Part shown: positions 50,266 to 60,735 of the stretch, piece after piece | Layout: each line of letters starts with the position of its first letter | How positions within the stretch are numbered: position 1 is the stretch's first letter | Assembly (NCBI GenBank): GCA_964442285.1 | Contig: CAYTZH010000005.1 | Span: 1-64,000, forward strand | Source: CAYTZH01 sp964442285 | Lineage (GTDB): Bacteria; Myxococcota_A; UBA9160; JAFDET01 | Length of the DNA stretch: 64,000 bases | Direction: 5' to 3' | Made by a program: the position numbers and the translations under genes | The notes under the pieces: generated by a model | Told to the model about the DNA's origin: nothing | The model's database searches: none | The model's input: the letters and a program-made list of their open reading frames with translations, nothing else

Positions 50266-51375
50266 ATGGCGGAGAACGGGGCACCGGCCCGCGACGAGCC
50301 GCAGTTCGGATTCTGGAAGTCCGTGGTCTTCAGCCTGGTGCTGATGGGCGCGGTCCTCGGCAGCGCCGAGCTGGCGGTCCGCGGCTGGGCCTACTTCCTG
50401 CGCGACGACGCCGAGAAGTACGATCTCGAAACCGGCACCTTCGTGCTGGTCCCGGGCCGACACCGCTCCGTCCAGGGTACGGTCGAGATCAACAGCGCCG
50501 GCTTCGTGGGGGACGAGCTGCGCCCCGACGGCCCGGACCTCTGGCGCATCGCTTCCGTGGGCGACTCCTGCACCTTCGGCGGCGGCAACGGACGCCATAC
50601 CTATCCCGCGAAGCTGCAGGGCCTGCTCGACCAGCGCGCCGTCCCCGGCCGTCGTTACGGGGTCGTCAACGCCGGGATCTCGGGTCTCGACAGCGGCCTG
50701 GCCCTGCGCCGGCTGCGCACCCGGGTGGTGCCCCTCGAGCCGGACGTGGTCACCGTCTACATCGGCTGGAACGACCTGATGAAGGTCGATCCGCTGGGCC
50801 AGGCGGCGGAGTCGTCGCTGGCGGGCGCGGCCCGGGCCCTGGACCAGCTCTGGCTGGTGAAGGGCATGCGCAAGCTGGCCTTCATGCACATCCGGCCGTA
50901 CCTGCGGCCCCCGAAGGTCGGTCCCGAGAGCCGCTCCGGCCGCTTCGCCGACTTCCGGCCGCCGATCTACGAGGAGAACGTGCGCGCCATGGTGGCCGCG
51001 ATCCGGGAGGCCGACGCCGCCCCGGTGCTCGTCACCCTGCCCGGGGTGGTGCGAATGGACATGTCCGCCGCCGAGCTCCGGGCCGCGGGCGTCTTCTTTC
51101 CGTGGTACCCGTCGGCCTACGCGGTGGGCGACTTCCTCGACCTGGTGGCGGCCTACAACCGGACCCTGACGCGGGTGGCGGCCGAGGAGGGCGTGCCGCT
51201 GGTGGACCTCGCGGCGCGCTTCGCCCAGCTGGACGACCCGCGCCCCTACTTCTGGGACACCATGCACCTGAGCGAGCCCGGCATGGAGCTGGCGGCCGAG
51301 ACGCTGCTCGCGGGCCTGGACCGGCACGCGCTCCTCGGCCCGGCCCGCTCGGCGCGGGCCGGGGCGGTCGAGTGA
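50266..51375 (+). CDS. Membrane-anchored SGNH hydrolase-like protein
   Basis: A 369-residue protein with one N-terminal helix (VVFSLVLMGAVLGSAELAV) and an extracytoplasmic SGNH domain: IASVGDSCTFGGGNGRHTYP (block I, Ser nucleophile), VVNAGISGLDSGLA (block II), VYIGWNDLMKV (block III Asn) and WDTMHLSEPG (Asp-x-x-His-like block V). All SGNH blocks are recognisable, so it is probably active as esterase or acyltransferase. GTGA overlap with the O-antigen ligase gene downstream argues for action on the same polysaccharide. Confidence 0.83.
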   Translation: MAENGAPARDEPQFGFWKSVVFSLVLMGAVLGSAELAVRGWAYFLRDDAEKYDLETGTFVLVPGRHRSVQGTVEINSAGFVGDELRPDGPDLWRIASVGDSCTFGGGNGRHTYPAKLQGLLDQRAVPGRRYGVVNAGISGLDSGLALRRLRTRVVPLEPDVVTVYIGWNDLMKVDPLGQAAESSLAGAARALDQLWLVKGMRKLAFMHIRPYLRPPKVGPESRSGRFADFRPPIYEENVRAMVAAIREADAAPVLVTLPGVVRMDMSAAELRAAGVFFPWYPSAYAVGDFLDLVAAYNRTLTRVAAEEGVPLVDLAARFAQLDDPRPYFWDTMHLSEPGMELAAETLLAGLDRHALLGPARSARAGAVE

Positions 51376-52685
51376 CGGCGGGCACCTCCGCCGCGACGCG
51401 CAGCGAGCTGCTGCCGGCCGCTTTGTCGGAGCCGCGCCCCGAACGCTCCCCGAGCGGGCTCCTGTTCGCGCTGCTCATGGGCTTCTTCGTTCTCGAGTAC
51501 GCCCGTCCGCCCGGCATCGTCCAGCTGCGCCTGCAGATGCTGTTCATCCTGGCCTTCCCGGTGCTCTGGCTCTTCCTCTCCGATCGCCACTGGTCGCGGA
51601 ACCTGACGCTCCACGCCGGGGTCGTCCTCGCCTGCGCCTCGGGGGTCCTCTATGCCACCAACACCTTCTCCTCCTACATCGTGACGCGCGGGATGTACGG
51701 CCACCTGGTGGTCGCCCTGGCGATCACCACGGTCCTGGCGACCTGGCGCAACCTCACCCTGGGGCTGTGGATCTGGGTCACGATCATGGCCTACCAGGCG
51801 TTCTACGCGATCACCCACGGCGGCCGCGGCTCGGGCGGCTTCTTCGGCGACGAGAACGACCTGGCCCTGGGCTGCGCCTGCGCCTTCTCGATCACCTTCG
51901 TCGGCGTGCGGGCCTTCTCGGGCTGGCGGCGCCTGGCCTCCATGGGCCTCACGGCGCTCTACGCCGTGGCCATCGTCATCAGCTTCTCCCGCGGCGGCTT
52001 CGTCGCCCTGGCCGCCACGGCCCTCTACTGCGTGTGGACCGGGCGCAACCGCGTGCGCAACCTGCTCTTCGGCGCCGTCGGCGCCGGCCTCTTCTTCCTG
52101 CTGATCCCGGCCGAGTACAAGGCCGAGCTCCAGACCATCTCCGACACCGACTCCGGCACCGCGGACATCCGCCAGTTCATGTGGACCGCGGCCTACAACA
52201 TGTGGAGCGACTACCCGGTCCTCGGCGTCGGCGCCGGCAACAGCAACTGGCGCATCGGGGAGTACCAGCCGCGCACGGGTCGCTTCGATGCGCCCCAGTA
52301 CACCGAGCGGGACTGGTCGAGCCAGTCCGTGCACTCCGCCTTCTTCCAGCTCCTGGCGGAGCTCGGTGTGGTGGGTGTGGTCCTGTTCGGCCTCCTGCTC
52401 TGGGGACACTTCCAGACGTTGCGCGTGCTGCGCCTGGGCGCGGCAGACGACCCAACCCTCACCCCCGCCCAGCGCCGGGAGGTCGAGCTCTACGCGGTGG
52501 GCCTCGGCGGGGCGATGGTGGGCTTCCTGGCGGGGGGGCTGTTCCTGTCGGTGATCTACTACCCCTACCCCTGGTACTTCTGCGCCATGTCGGCGGCCTT
52601 CGTGCGCGCGGTCGGGGGGATGCGCGCGTCGGCGCCCGCCCCGGAGGCCGATCCCGCGCTGCAGCCCGCGCCGGTGGCGGGCTAG
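51372..52685 (+). CDS. O-antigen ligase / Wzy-type polymerase
   Basis: A 437-residue membrane protein with about eleven helices. The Wzy_C/O-antigen-ligase features are VISFSRGGFVALAATALY, then a periplasmic loop containing NMWSDYPVLGVGAGNSNWRI and SVHSAFFQLLAELGVVGVVL with the conserved His. It joins or polymerises polysaccharide units at the periplasmic face. GTG overlaps the SGNH gene. Ligase and polymerase cannot be told apart from sequence. Confidence 0.85.
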   Translation: MTAGTSAATRSELLPAALSEPRPERSPSGLLFALLMGFFVLEYARPPGIVQLRLQMLFILAFPVLWLFLSDRHWSRNLTLHAGVVLACASGVLYATNTFSSYIVTRGMYGHLVVALAITTVLATWRNLTLGLWIWVTIMAYQAFYAITHGGRGSGGFFGDENDLALGCACAFSITFVGVRAFSGWRRLASMGLTALYAVAIVISFSRGGFVALAATALYCVWTGRNRVRNLLFGAVGAGLFFLLIPAEYKAELQTISDTDSGTADIRQFMWTAAYNMWSDYPVLGVGAGNSNWRIGEYQPRTGRFDAPQYTERDWSSQSVHSAFFQLLAELGVVGVVLFGLLLWGHFQTLRVLRLGAADDPTLTPAQRREVELYAVGLGGAMVGFLAGGLFLSVIYYPYPWYFCAMSAAFVRAVGGMRASAPAPEADPALQPAPVAG

Positions 52686-52696
52686 CGGAGCGCGCC

Positions 52697-53890
52697 ATGG
52701 CCGGACGGGTCCTCGACGGGGTGCGCATCCTCGACCTCACCCGGGTGGTTGCCGGTCCGTTCGCCACGGCCATCTTCGCCGACCTGGGCGCCGACGTGGT
52801 CAAGGTGGAGCGACCGGGCACCGGCGACGACTACCGCTACGGCCCGTCGCAGAAGGGACAGACCTCGCTCTCGTTCCAGAACGTGAACCGGGGCAAGCGC
52901 TCCATCACCCTGGACGTGCGCAAGCCCGGGGGTCGCGACCTGCTGCTGCGGCTGGCCGGCGGCGCCGACGCCCTGGTGGAGAACTTCCGGGCCGGCTGGC
53001 TGGCGGAGCAGGGTCTCTCGCCGGCGGTGCTCCAGGCGGCGAACCCCGCCCTCGTGGTCGCCTCCCTCTCGGGCTTCGGCGGCACCGGGCCCCTGGCGGG
53101 CCGGGCCAGCTACGACATCGTGGCCCAGGCCACCGGGGGTCTCCTGGCCATGACCGGCGCGGCCGACGGCCCGCCCCTGCGCGCGGGCGGGGCCCTCGCC
53201 GACTTCGTCGGCGGCCTCTACCTCGGCCTCGGGGTGGTGGCGGCGCTGCTCGAGCGCCGGCGCACTGGCCGCGGGCGGGTCCTCGACCTCTCGAACCAGG
53301 ACGCGATCTTCGCGGTGACCGACTCCTGGGCCACCATCGCCCAGGGCCTCGGGGTGCCCGCCGAGCGCTGCGGCAACCAGCATCCGTTCACCGCGCCCTA
53401 CGACTGCCACGCCACCCGCGACGGCCACGTCGTGGTGGGCACCGCCAGCAACAAGCTGTTCCGTCGCCTCTGCGAGGCCCTGGGTCGGCCCGCGCTGGCG
53501 GAGGACCCGAAGTTCCGCAGCCACCGGGGCCGGGCGGCGAACCGCCTCGAGATCAATGGCATCGTCTCCGCCTGGGCGGCCGAGCGCACCTGCGACGAGG
53601 TGCTGGCGGCCCTCGGGCCGCAGGGCGCGGACGTGCCCTGCGCCCGGGTGGCCGGTCCCGACGAGCTGGTGCACGACCCCCAGCTCCTCGCCCGGGGCAT
53701 GGTGGAGCGCCACGCCCATCCGGAGCTCGGCGAGGTCGTCTTCCACGGCAACCCGCTGCGCTTCGACGACGCGGAGCCCCGCGCCCGCCCCCTGGCCCCG
53801 TCCCTGGGCGAGCACAACCGCGAGGTGTACGCGGAGCTCGGCCTGGACGCCGCCGAGCTCGAACGCCTCGCCGCCGCGGGCGTGATCTAG
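52697..53890 (+). CDS. Class III (CaiB/BaiF-type) CoA-transferase
   Basis: A 397-residue family III CoA-transferase. N-terminal GVRILDLTRVVAGPFATAIF, then DLGADVVKVERPGTGDDYR, LSGFGGTGPLAGRASYDIVA and the catalytic Asp region VLDLSNQDAIFAV. CoA is moved between carboxylic acids, with the acyl substrate unknown. It lies 11 bases after the O-antigen ligase gene but belongs functionally with the acyl-CoA dehydrogenases further right. Confidence 0.9.
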   Translation: MAGRVLDGVRILDLTRVVAGPFATAIFADLGADVVKVERPGTGDDYRYGPSQKGQTSLSFQNVNRGKRSITLDVRKPGGRDLLLRLAGGADALVENFRAGWLAEQGLSPAVLQAANPALVVASLSGFGGTGPLAGRASYDIVAQATGGLLAMTGAADGPPLRAGGALADFVGGLYLGLGVVAALLERRRTGRGRVLDLSNQDAIFAVTDSWATIAQGLGVPAERCGNQHPFTAPYDCHATRDGHVVVGTASNKLFRRLCEALGRPALAEDPKFRSHRGRAANRLEINGIVSAWAAERTCDEVLAALGPQGADVPCARVAGPDELVHDPQLLARGMVERHAHPELGEVVFHGNPLRFDDAEPRARPLAPSLGEHNREVYAELGLDAAELERLAAAGVI

Positions 53891-53932
53891 CCGGCCGACG
53901 GCGCCGGCGGCGATGGATCATCGACCACCCGA

Positions 53933-54691
53933 CTACCGGGCGTCGTGGAAGATGATCCCGAGCGTGAAGCGCCGACCGCGGCGCAGGCGGCTCACCCCGT
54001 GGCGGGTCGCCACCCGGTAGATCCCGCGCGCGCCGGAGACCGGTCGCTCGGCGTTGGGGAAGATCACCGCCTGGCCGCGCCGAAGGGGCACCACCTCCGC
54101 CCGCGACTGCACGCGCGGGCGCTGCTCCACCAGCAGGAACTCACCGCCCGTGAAGTCGCGCCCCGGCTCCGAGAGCAGCACCGCCACCTGCATCGGGAAG
54201 GCGACCTCCCCGTAGCGGTCCTGGTGCAGGCAGTTGTAGCCGTCCTCCTCGTAGCGGAGCAGGAGGGGAGTCGGGCGCCGCTGGCCGGCCGCGGCGCACT
54301 CGGCGCGGAAGCGCGCCAGGCTCTCGGGATAGCTGCGCCGGCTCGCGAGGAGCTCTTCCCACCGGTTGGCCACGGGGGCGAGGCGCGCGTAGAGCACCCG
54401 ACGCAGCACGCCCACCTCCCGCGGCAGGGGCTCCGCGAAGTAGCGGTAGTGACCCCGGCCGAAGCGGTGCTGCTCCATGTCGACCGTGGCGCGGAAGCGC
54501 TCCTTCCGGTCCCAGAGGTCGATCAGTCGCCGACAGGCGTCCGGCTCCAGCAGCGGCGGCGTGACCGCGTGGCCGGATGCGGCGAGCTCGGCGCGCAGCT
54601 GGCTCCAGTCGAGGGCGGCCAGCCGGCCGCTCAGGCTTCCCTCCGGCGGCGGCGCGGCGTCCTTGCTGCCGGGCGGCGGCGCGTCGTTCAT
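53933..54691 (-). CDS. 2OG-Fe(II) oxygenase
   Basis: A 252-residue non-heme iron dioxygenase with a double-stranded beta-helix. YNCLHQDRYGEVAFPMQVAV contains the HxD iron ligands near residues 157-159, and RHGVSRLRRGRRFTLGIIFH carries the distal His and the 2-oxoglutarate Arg. This arrangement resembles the HxD...H members that hydroxylate proteins or small molecules. Substrate unknown. The N-terminal 25 residues are Pro-rich and disordered-looking. It shares a strand with the acyl-CoA dehydrogenase pair to its right (86-base gap), so cotranscription is possible. Confidence 0.85.
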   Translation of the reverse strand: MNDAPPPGSKDAAPPPEGSLSGRLAALDWSQLRAELAASGHAVTPPLLEPDACRRLIDLWDRKERFRATVDMEQHRFGRGHYRYFAEPLPREVGVLRRVLYARLAPVANRWEELLASRRSYPESLARFRAECAAAGQRRPTPLLLRYEEDGYNCLHQDRYGEVAFPMQVAVLLSEPGRDFTGGEFLLVEQRPRVQSRAEVVPLRRGQAVIFPNAERPVSGARGIYRVATRHGVSRLRRGRRFTLGIIFHDAR

Positions 54692-54776
54692 GCTGCCGGG
54701 AACGTATCACGCCGGACCGACGCCGAGGCCCCGCGGGCCGCTGCCCCGGGGCGAGCCGAGGCCCGGAGCGGGCTGC

Positions 54777-57154
<2,378 letters not shown>

Positions 57155-57187
57155 GGAACACCTCGCGGGGGCGCCGACGGGAACGTC

Positions 57188-57213
57188 GACCGATTCGTCA
57201 GTCAAAGTATACT
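57188..57213. promoter_or_regulatory. Dyad and -10-like element between divergent acyl-CoA dehydrogenase pairs
   Basis: GACCGA (57188-57193) and TCAGTC (57198-57203) form an inverted repeat matching at five of six pairs around TTCG. TATACT (57208-57213), five of six -10 bases, follows on the plus strand and is part of the palindrome AGTATACT. The dyad would overlap the -35 area, where a repressor (for instance TetR-type) could act on both divergent operons. No regulator gene is adjacent. Confidence 0.35.
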
Positions 57214-57269
57214 CACGAGGTTCGCGCCCGCCGAGGGGCTTCTGCCCCCGCCCAGACAGAGGTCGACCG

Positions 57270-58397
57270 ATGAACTTCGGATTCACGGAGGAGCAGGAGC
57301 TGCTGCGGAGCGAGGTCCGGAAGTACCTCGACGCCCACTGCGACCTCCAGGCCGTTCGCGCGCTCACCGAGGAGGGCGAGGGCTTCTCCCGGGAGCAGTG
57401 GAAGCAGATCGCCGAGCTCGGCTGGCTCGGTCTCACCATCCCCGAGGCCCATGGCGGGGCCGGCCTGGGCTGGGTGGACCTGGTGGTGCTCCTGGAGGAG
57501 ACCGGGCGCTCGCTCTTCCCGTCCCCCCTGCTCTCCCACACCGTCGCCGCGGCGGCGCTCTGCGAGGCCGGCAGCGCCGCCCAGCAGGCGCGCTGGCTCC
57601 CGGCCCTGGCCGACGGCTCCACCATCGGCACCCTTGCGCTCCTCGAGGCCGACGGCCGCTGCGATGCCGAGGGCGTGCAGCTGGCCGCCACCCGCGAGGG
57701 CGACGGATGGCTGCTGCGCGGCGAGAAGACCTTCGTGCCCGACGCCGAGGTCGCGGCCCTGTTCGTGGTTCCCTTCCGCACGGGCCCCGCCGTGGATGCC
57801 CTGGCCCTGGCCGTGGTCGAGGCCGGAGCGCCCGGGCTCGGCGTCGACGGGCTGCCGGGCATGGACCTCACCAAGCGCACCGGCCGCCTCCGCCTCGACG
57901 GCGTCCGCGTCGACGCGGACCGCGTCCTGGAGGCCGCCGGCGGGGCCGCGGCCGCCCTCGCGCGCATCGTCGACCGGGCCACCGCCGCCGTCACCGCCGA
58001 GAGCCTGGGCGCTGCCGACGGCGCCCTGCAGCTGACCGCCGCCTACGCCCGCGACCGGGTGCAGTTCGGCGCCCCCATCGGTCGCTACCAGGGCGTGAAG
58101 CATCCCCTGGCCGAGATGTACGTCGACGTGGAGTCCGCCAAGTCCCTCCTCTACTACGCTGCCTGGTGTCTGGAGGAGAGCCCGGAGGAGGCGCCGCGCT
58201 ACGTCTCCATGGCGAAGGCCTACACCAGCGAGGCCTTCGCCCGTATCGGCATCGACGCCGTCCAGCTCCACGGCGCCGTCGGCTACACCTGGGAGTTCGA
58301 CGCCCACCTCTACCTCAAGCGCTCCAAGTGGGCGCGACCGTTCTACGGCGACGCCGACTACCACTACGACCGCGTCGCCTCGCTGGGAGCTCGCTAG
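57270..58397 (+). CDS. Acyl-CoA dehydrogenase, short subunit (pair 2)
   Basis: A 375-residue acyl-CoA dehydrogenase similar in layout to the short subunit of pair 1: FGFTEEQELLRSEVRKYLDA, GWLGLTIPEAHGGAGLGWVD, VQFGAPIGRYQGVKHPLAEM and LHGAVGYTWEFDAHLYLKRS. Here the canonical catalytic position holds Glu (TWE), unlike the Asp of pair 1. ATG at 57270 with AGAGGT upstream. It is followed two bases later by its long partner. Confidence 0.92.
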   Translation: MNFGFTEEQELLRSEVRKYLDAHCDLQAVRALTEEGEGFSREQWKQIAELGWLGLTIPEAHGGAGLGWVDLVVLLEETGRSLFPSPLLSHTVAAAALCEAGSAAQQARWLPALADGSTIGTLALLEADGRCDAEGVQLAATREGDGWLLRGEKTFVPDAEVAALFVVPFRTGPAVDALALAVVEAGAPGLGVDGLPGMDLTKRTGRLRLDGVRVDADRVLEAAGGAAAALARIVDRATAAVTAESLGAADGALQLTAAYARDRVQFGAPIGRYQGVKHPLAEMYVDVESAKSLLYYAAWCLEESPEEAPRYVSMAKAYTSEAFARIGIDAVQLHGAVGYTWEFDAHLYLKRSKWARPFYGDADYHYDRVASLGAR

Positions 58398-58399
58398 CC

Positions 58400-59557
58400 A
58401 TGGATTTCCGCCTGACTTCCGACGAGGAGGCCTTCCGGGACGAGGTCCGCGCCTTCCTCGACGCGAACCTTCCGCCGCCCGATCGGCGGGACGCCGGCTT
58501 CGTGGCCGAGTGGCAGCGCAAGGTGCGCGAGAAGCGCTGGGTGGGCTTCTCCTGGCCCGCCGAGGTGGGCGGCGGCGGCGGCACGATCATGCAGCAGGCC
58601 ATCCTCAAGGAGGAGATGGCCAAGCGCAAGGCGCCGCCCCTCGGCAGCTGCTTCATGGGGCTCCAGTGGGTGGGCCCGGCCATCATCGCCTACGGCACCG
58701 AGGCCCAGAAGCAGCGCTTCATCCCCGACATCCTCGACGGCAAGTACCAGTGGTGCACCGGCTACTCGGAGCCCGACCACGGCAGCGACCTCGCCGCGCT
58801 CCAGTGCAAGGGCGTGCGCGAGGGCGAGGAGTACGTGGTGAACGGCCAGAAGATCTGGACGTCGATCGCCATGTGGTCCAAGTGGATCATCCTGCTGGTG
58901 CGCACGTCCACGGATCCCGGGGACAAGCACGCCGGCATCACCTGCCTGATGGTGCCGATGGACACGCCCGGCATCACCGTGCGGCCCATCAAGAACATGG
59001 CGGGCGGGGCGATGTTCGCCGAGGTCTTCTTCGACGACGTGCGGGTGCCGGTGGAAAACCGCCTGGGCAAGGAGGGCGAGGGCTGGAAGGTCACCATCAC
59101 CGCGCTGGCCCACGAGCGCTCGGGCATCGCCGAGGTGGAGGGCCTGATGCGCTCGCTCGAGTCCCTGCGCGAGCTGGCGCGGGAGGCCCGCAAGAACGGC
59201 CGACCGGCCCTCGAGGACGACGGCGTGCGACGCCGCCTCGCGCGGATCGAGACCCGCATCCAGGCCATGCGCTTCAATGGGCTTCGCTTCCTCACCAAGC
59301 AGCTCAAGGGCGAGCCCCTGGGCAGCGAGACCTCGGTGAACAAGCTGCACCGTGCGTCGCTCGAGGTGGAGATCGGCGACCTGGCCGTCGAGCTCCAGGG
59401 CTGTGCGGGTCCGCTGGTCGAAGGCGACCCGGTGGCGGCCGGCGGCCGTTGGCAGCGCATGGCGCTCTCGTGGCCCGAGGTGGTGATCGGCGGTGGCACG
59501 CCGAACATCCAGAAGAACATCATCGCCGAGCGGCTGCTCGGCATGCCCAAGGATTGA
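58400..59557 (+). CDS. Acyl-CoA dehydrogenase, long subunit (pair 2)
   Basis: A 385-residue acyl-CoA dehydrogenase: RWVGFSWPAEVGGGGGTIMQ, YSEPDHGSDLAALQCKGVRE, NGQKIWTSIAMWSKWIILLV, and C-terminal GGGTPNIQKNIIAERLLGMP. Glu239 in TALAHERSGIAE corresponds to Glu254 of the pair 1 long subunit. Gene order mirrors pair 1 across the divergent promoter, with short subunit first here and long subunit first there. The next gene (bolA) overlaps it as TGATG. Confidence 0.92.
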   Translation: MDFRLTSDEEAFRDEVRAFLDANLPPPDRRDAGFVAEWQRKVREKRWVGFSWPAEVGGGGGTIMQQAILKEEMAKRKAPPLGSCFMGLQWVGPAIIAYGTEAQKQRFIPDILDGKYQWCTGYSEPDHGSDLAALQCKGVREGEEYVVNGQKIWTSIAMWSKWIILLVRTSTDPGDKHAGITCLMVPMDTPGITVRPIKNMAGGAMFAEVFFDDVRVPVENRLGKEGEGWKVTITALAHERSGIAEVEGLMRSLESLRELAREARKNGRPALEDDGVRRRLARIETRIQAMRFNGLRFLTKQLKGEPLGSETSVNKLHRASLEVEIGDLAVELQGCAGPLVEGDPVAAGGRWQRMALSWPEVVIGGGTPNIQKNIIAERLLGMPKD

Positions 59558-59832
59558 TGGATCGGCGCGCGCGCATCGAGTCCCAGCTGCGGGAGCGGCT
59601 CGGCGCCAAGCACGTCGAGGTCATCGACGAGAGCCATCGCCACGAGGGCCACCCGGGCGCCCGGGACGGCGGGGGCCATTTCCGGGCCCTGGTGGTGTCG
59701 ACCCGCTTCGAGGGGCTCTCGCCGGTGGAGTCCCAGCGCCTGGTCTACGAGGCCCTCGACGATCTCATGGGCAGCGAGATCCACGCCCTGTCCATCCGCG
59801 CCCTCACTCCGGATCGCTGGGAAGAGCGCTAG
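59557..59832 (+). CDS. bolA: BolA-family protein
   Basis: A 91-residue protein: RIESQLRERLGAKHVEVIDE, SHRHEGHPGARDGGGHFRAL, then VVSTRFEGLSPVESQRLVYEAL, the BolA fold with its C-terminal recognition helix. BolA proteins pair with monothiol glutaredoxins in Fe-S traffic or affect transcription and cell shape. His residues in the HRHEGH loop could bind a cluster. Translation is coupled to the acyl-CoA dehydrogenase before it, an odd partner. Confidence 0.9.
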   Translation: MDRRARIESQLRERLGAKHVEVIDESHRHEGHPGARDGGGHFRALVVSTRFEGLSPVESQRLVYEALDDLMGSEIHALSIRALTPDRWEER

Positions 59833-59873
59833 GCGGCAGGCCAGTCCCGCGCGGCCTCGGGGCGGGGCGCTGG

Positions 59874-60728
59874 CTAGCCGACGAAGCGGTGGAGCCAGTC
59901 GTCGAGGCGGACGCTGAAGCCGGCGGCGTTGCGGTGGCCGCCGCCGCCGTAGCTCGCGGCGATCTTGGCCATGTCCGCGTCGCCGATGGAGTAGAGCGAG
60001 ACGTCGACGCGCTCGCCGCACATCCGGTAGACGAGACCGCAGGGGGTCCCGTAGGCGGCGCGGCGGGCCAGCTCGTGGCCGATGGCGCTGCGCAGGGCGC
60101 GGGCGTTGACCGCCTCGATGCGCAGTCCGCCGAGGGTGACCGGATGCACGCCCTGCACGGCCCGCTCCACGTCCATGCGCTGGGCGCGCACGATCGGCGC
60201 GCCCTCCTCGGCGAGGGTCTCCACCGGCGTCACGGCGAGCTCGTCCCAGACCTCGAAGCGGTGGGGATGGGAGCCGATGGCGGCGTTGACCTCGGCGGAG
60301 GCGGGCAGCTTCCAGTTCCAGAGGTCCTGGTCCTCGACGTAGCGCAGCAGGTCCGGCGTCGGGGTGTCGGGGTGGAAGTGGCTCCAGGCGAGCACGGCGC
60401 CCGAGTGATCCAGGTCGAAGTGCACCACGTGGCCGTCGGCGACGAGCTGCTTGTGCAGCTCGGGCTCCGCGCGGAAGCGATCCAGGGAGGAGACGTGGTG
60501 GTCCAGCACGACCACCTGGGCCGCCGCCTCGCCGAGCTCGCGCAGCAGCGGGTTGGGCGGCGCGATGTCCACGAAGACCACCTGCCAGCCCACGAAGTCG
60601 CGGGCGCGGAGCCGGTCGTCGTGGCCTCGGGGGCGGTACTCGCCATCGTCGCCCCACGCTCGTCGGACCGCCCAGGCGGCGCCGAAGCCGTCGGGACAGC
60701 CGGCGTGAAACAGGCAGATGCGCTTCAT
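59874..60728 (-). CDS. DHH/DHHA1-family phosphoesterase
   Basis: A 284-residue protein with DHH motifs CLFHAGCPDGFGAAWAVRRA, VVFVDIAPPN and VVVLDHHVSSLDRF (metal ligands) and the C-terminal DHHA1 motif YGGGGHRNAAGFSV. Members hydrolyse short oligonucleotides or cyclic dinucleotides. The missing CBS domains and short length suggest a simple oligoribonuclease-like enzyme; substrate not determined. Convergent with bolA, 41 bases apart. Confidence 0.88.
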   Translation of the reverse strand: MKRICLFHAGCPDGFGAAWAVRRAWGDDGEYRPRGHDDRLRARDFVGWQVVFVDIAPPNPLLRELGEAAAQVVVLDHHVSSLDRFRAEPELHKQLVADGHVVHFDLDHSGAVLAWSHFHPDTPTPDLLRYVEDQDLWNWKLPASAEVNAAIGSHPHRFEVWDELAVTPVETLAEEGAPIVRAQRMDVERAVQGVHPVTLGGLRIEAVNARALRSAIGHELARRAAYGTPCGLVYRMCGERVDVSLYSIGDADMAKIAASYGGGGHRNAAGFSVRLDDWLHRFVG

Positions 60729-60735
60729 CCCGGAA

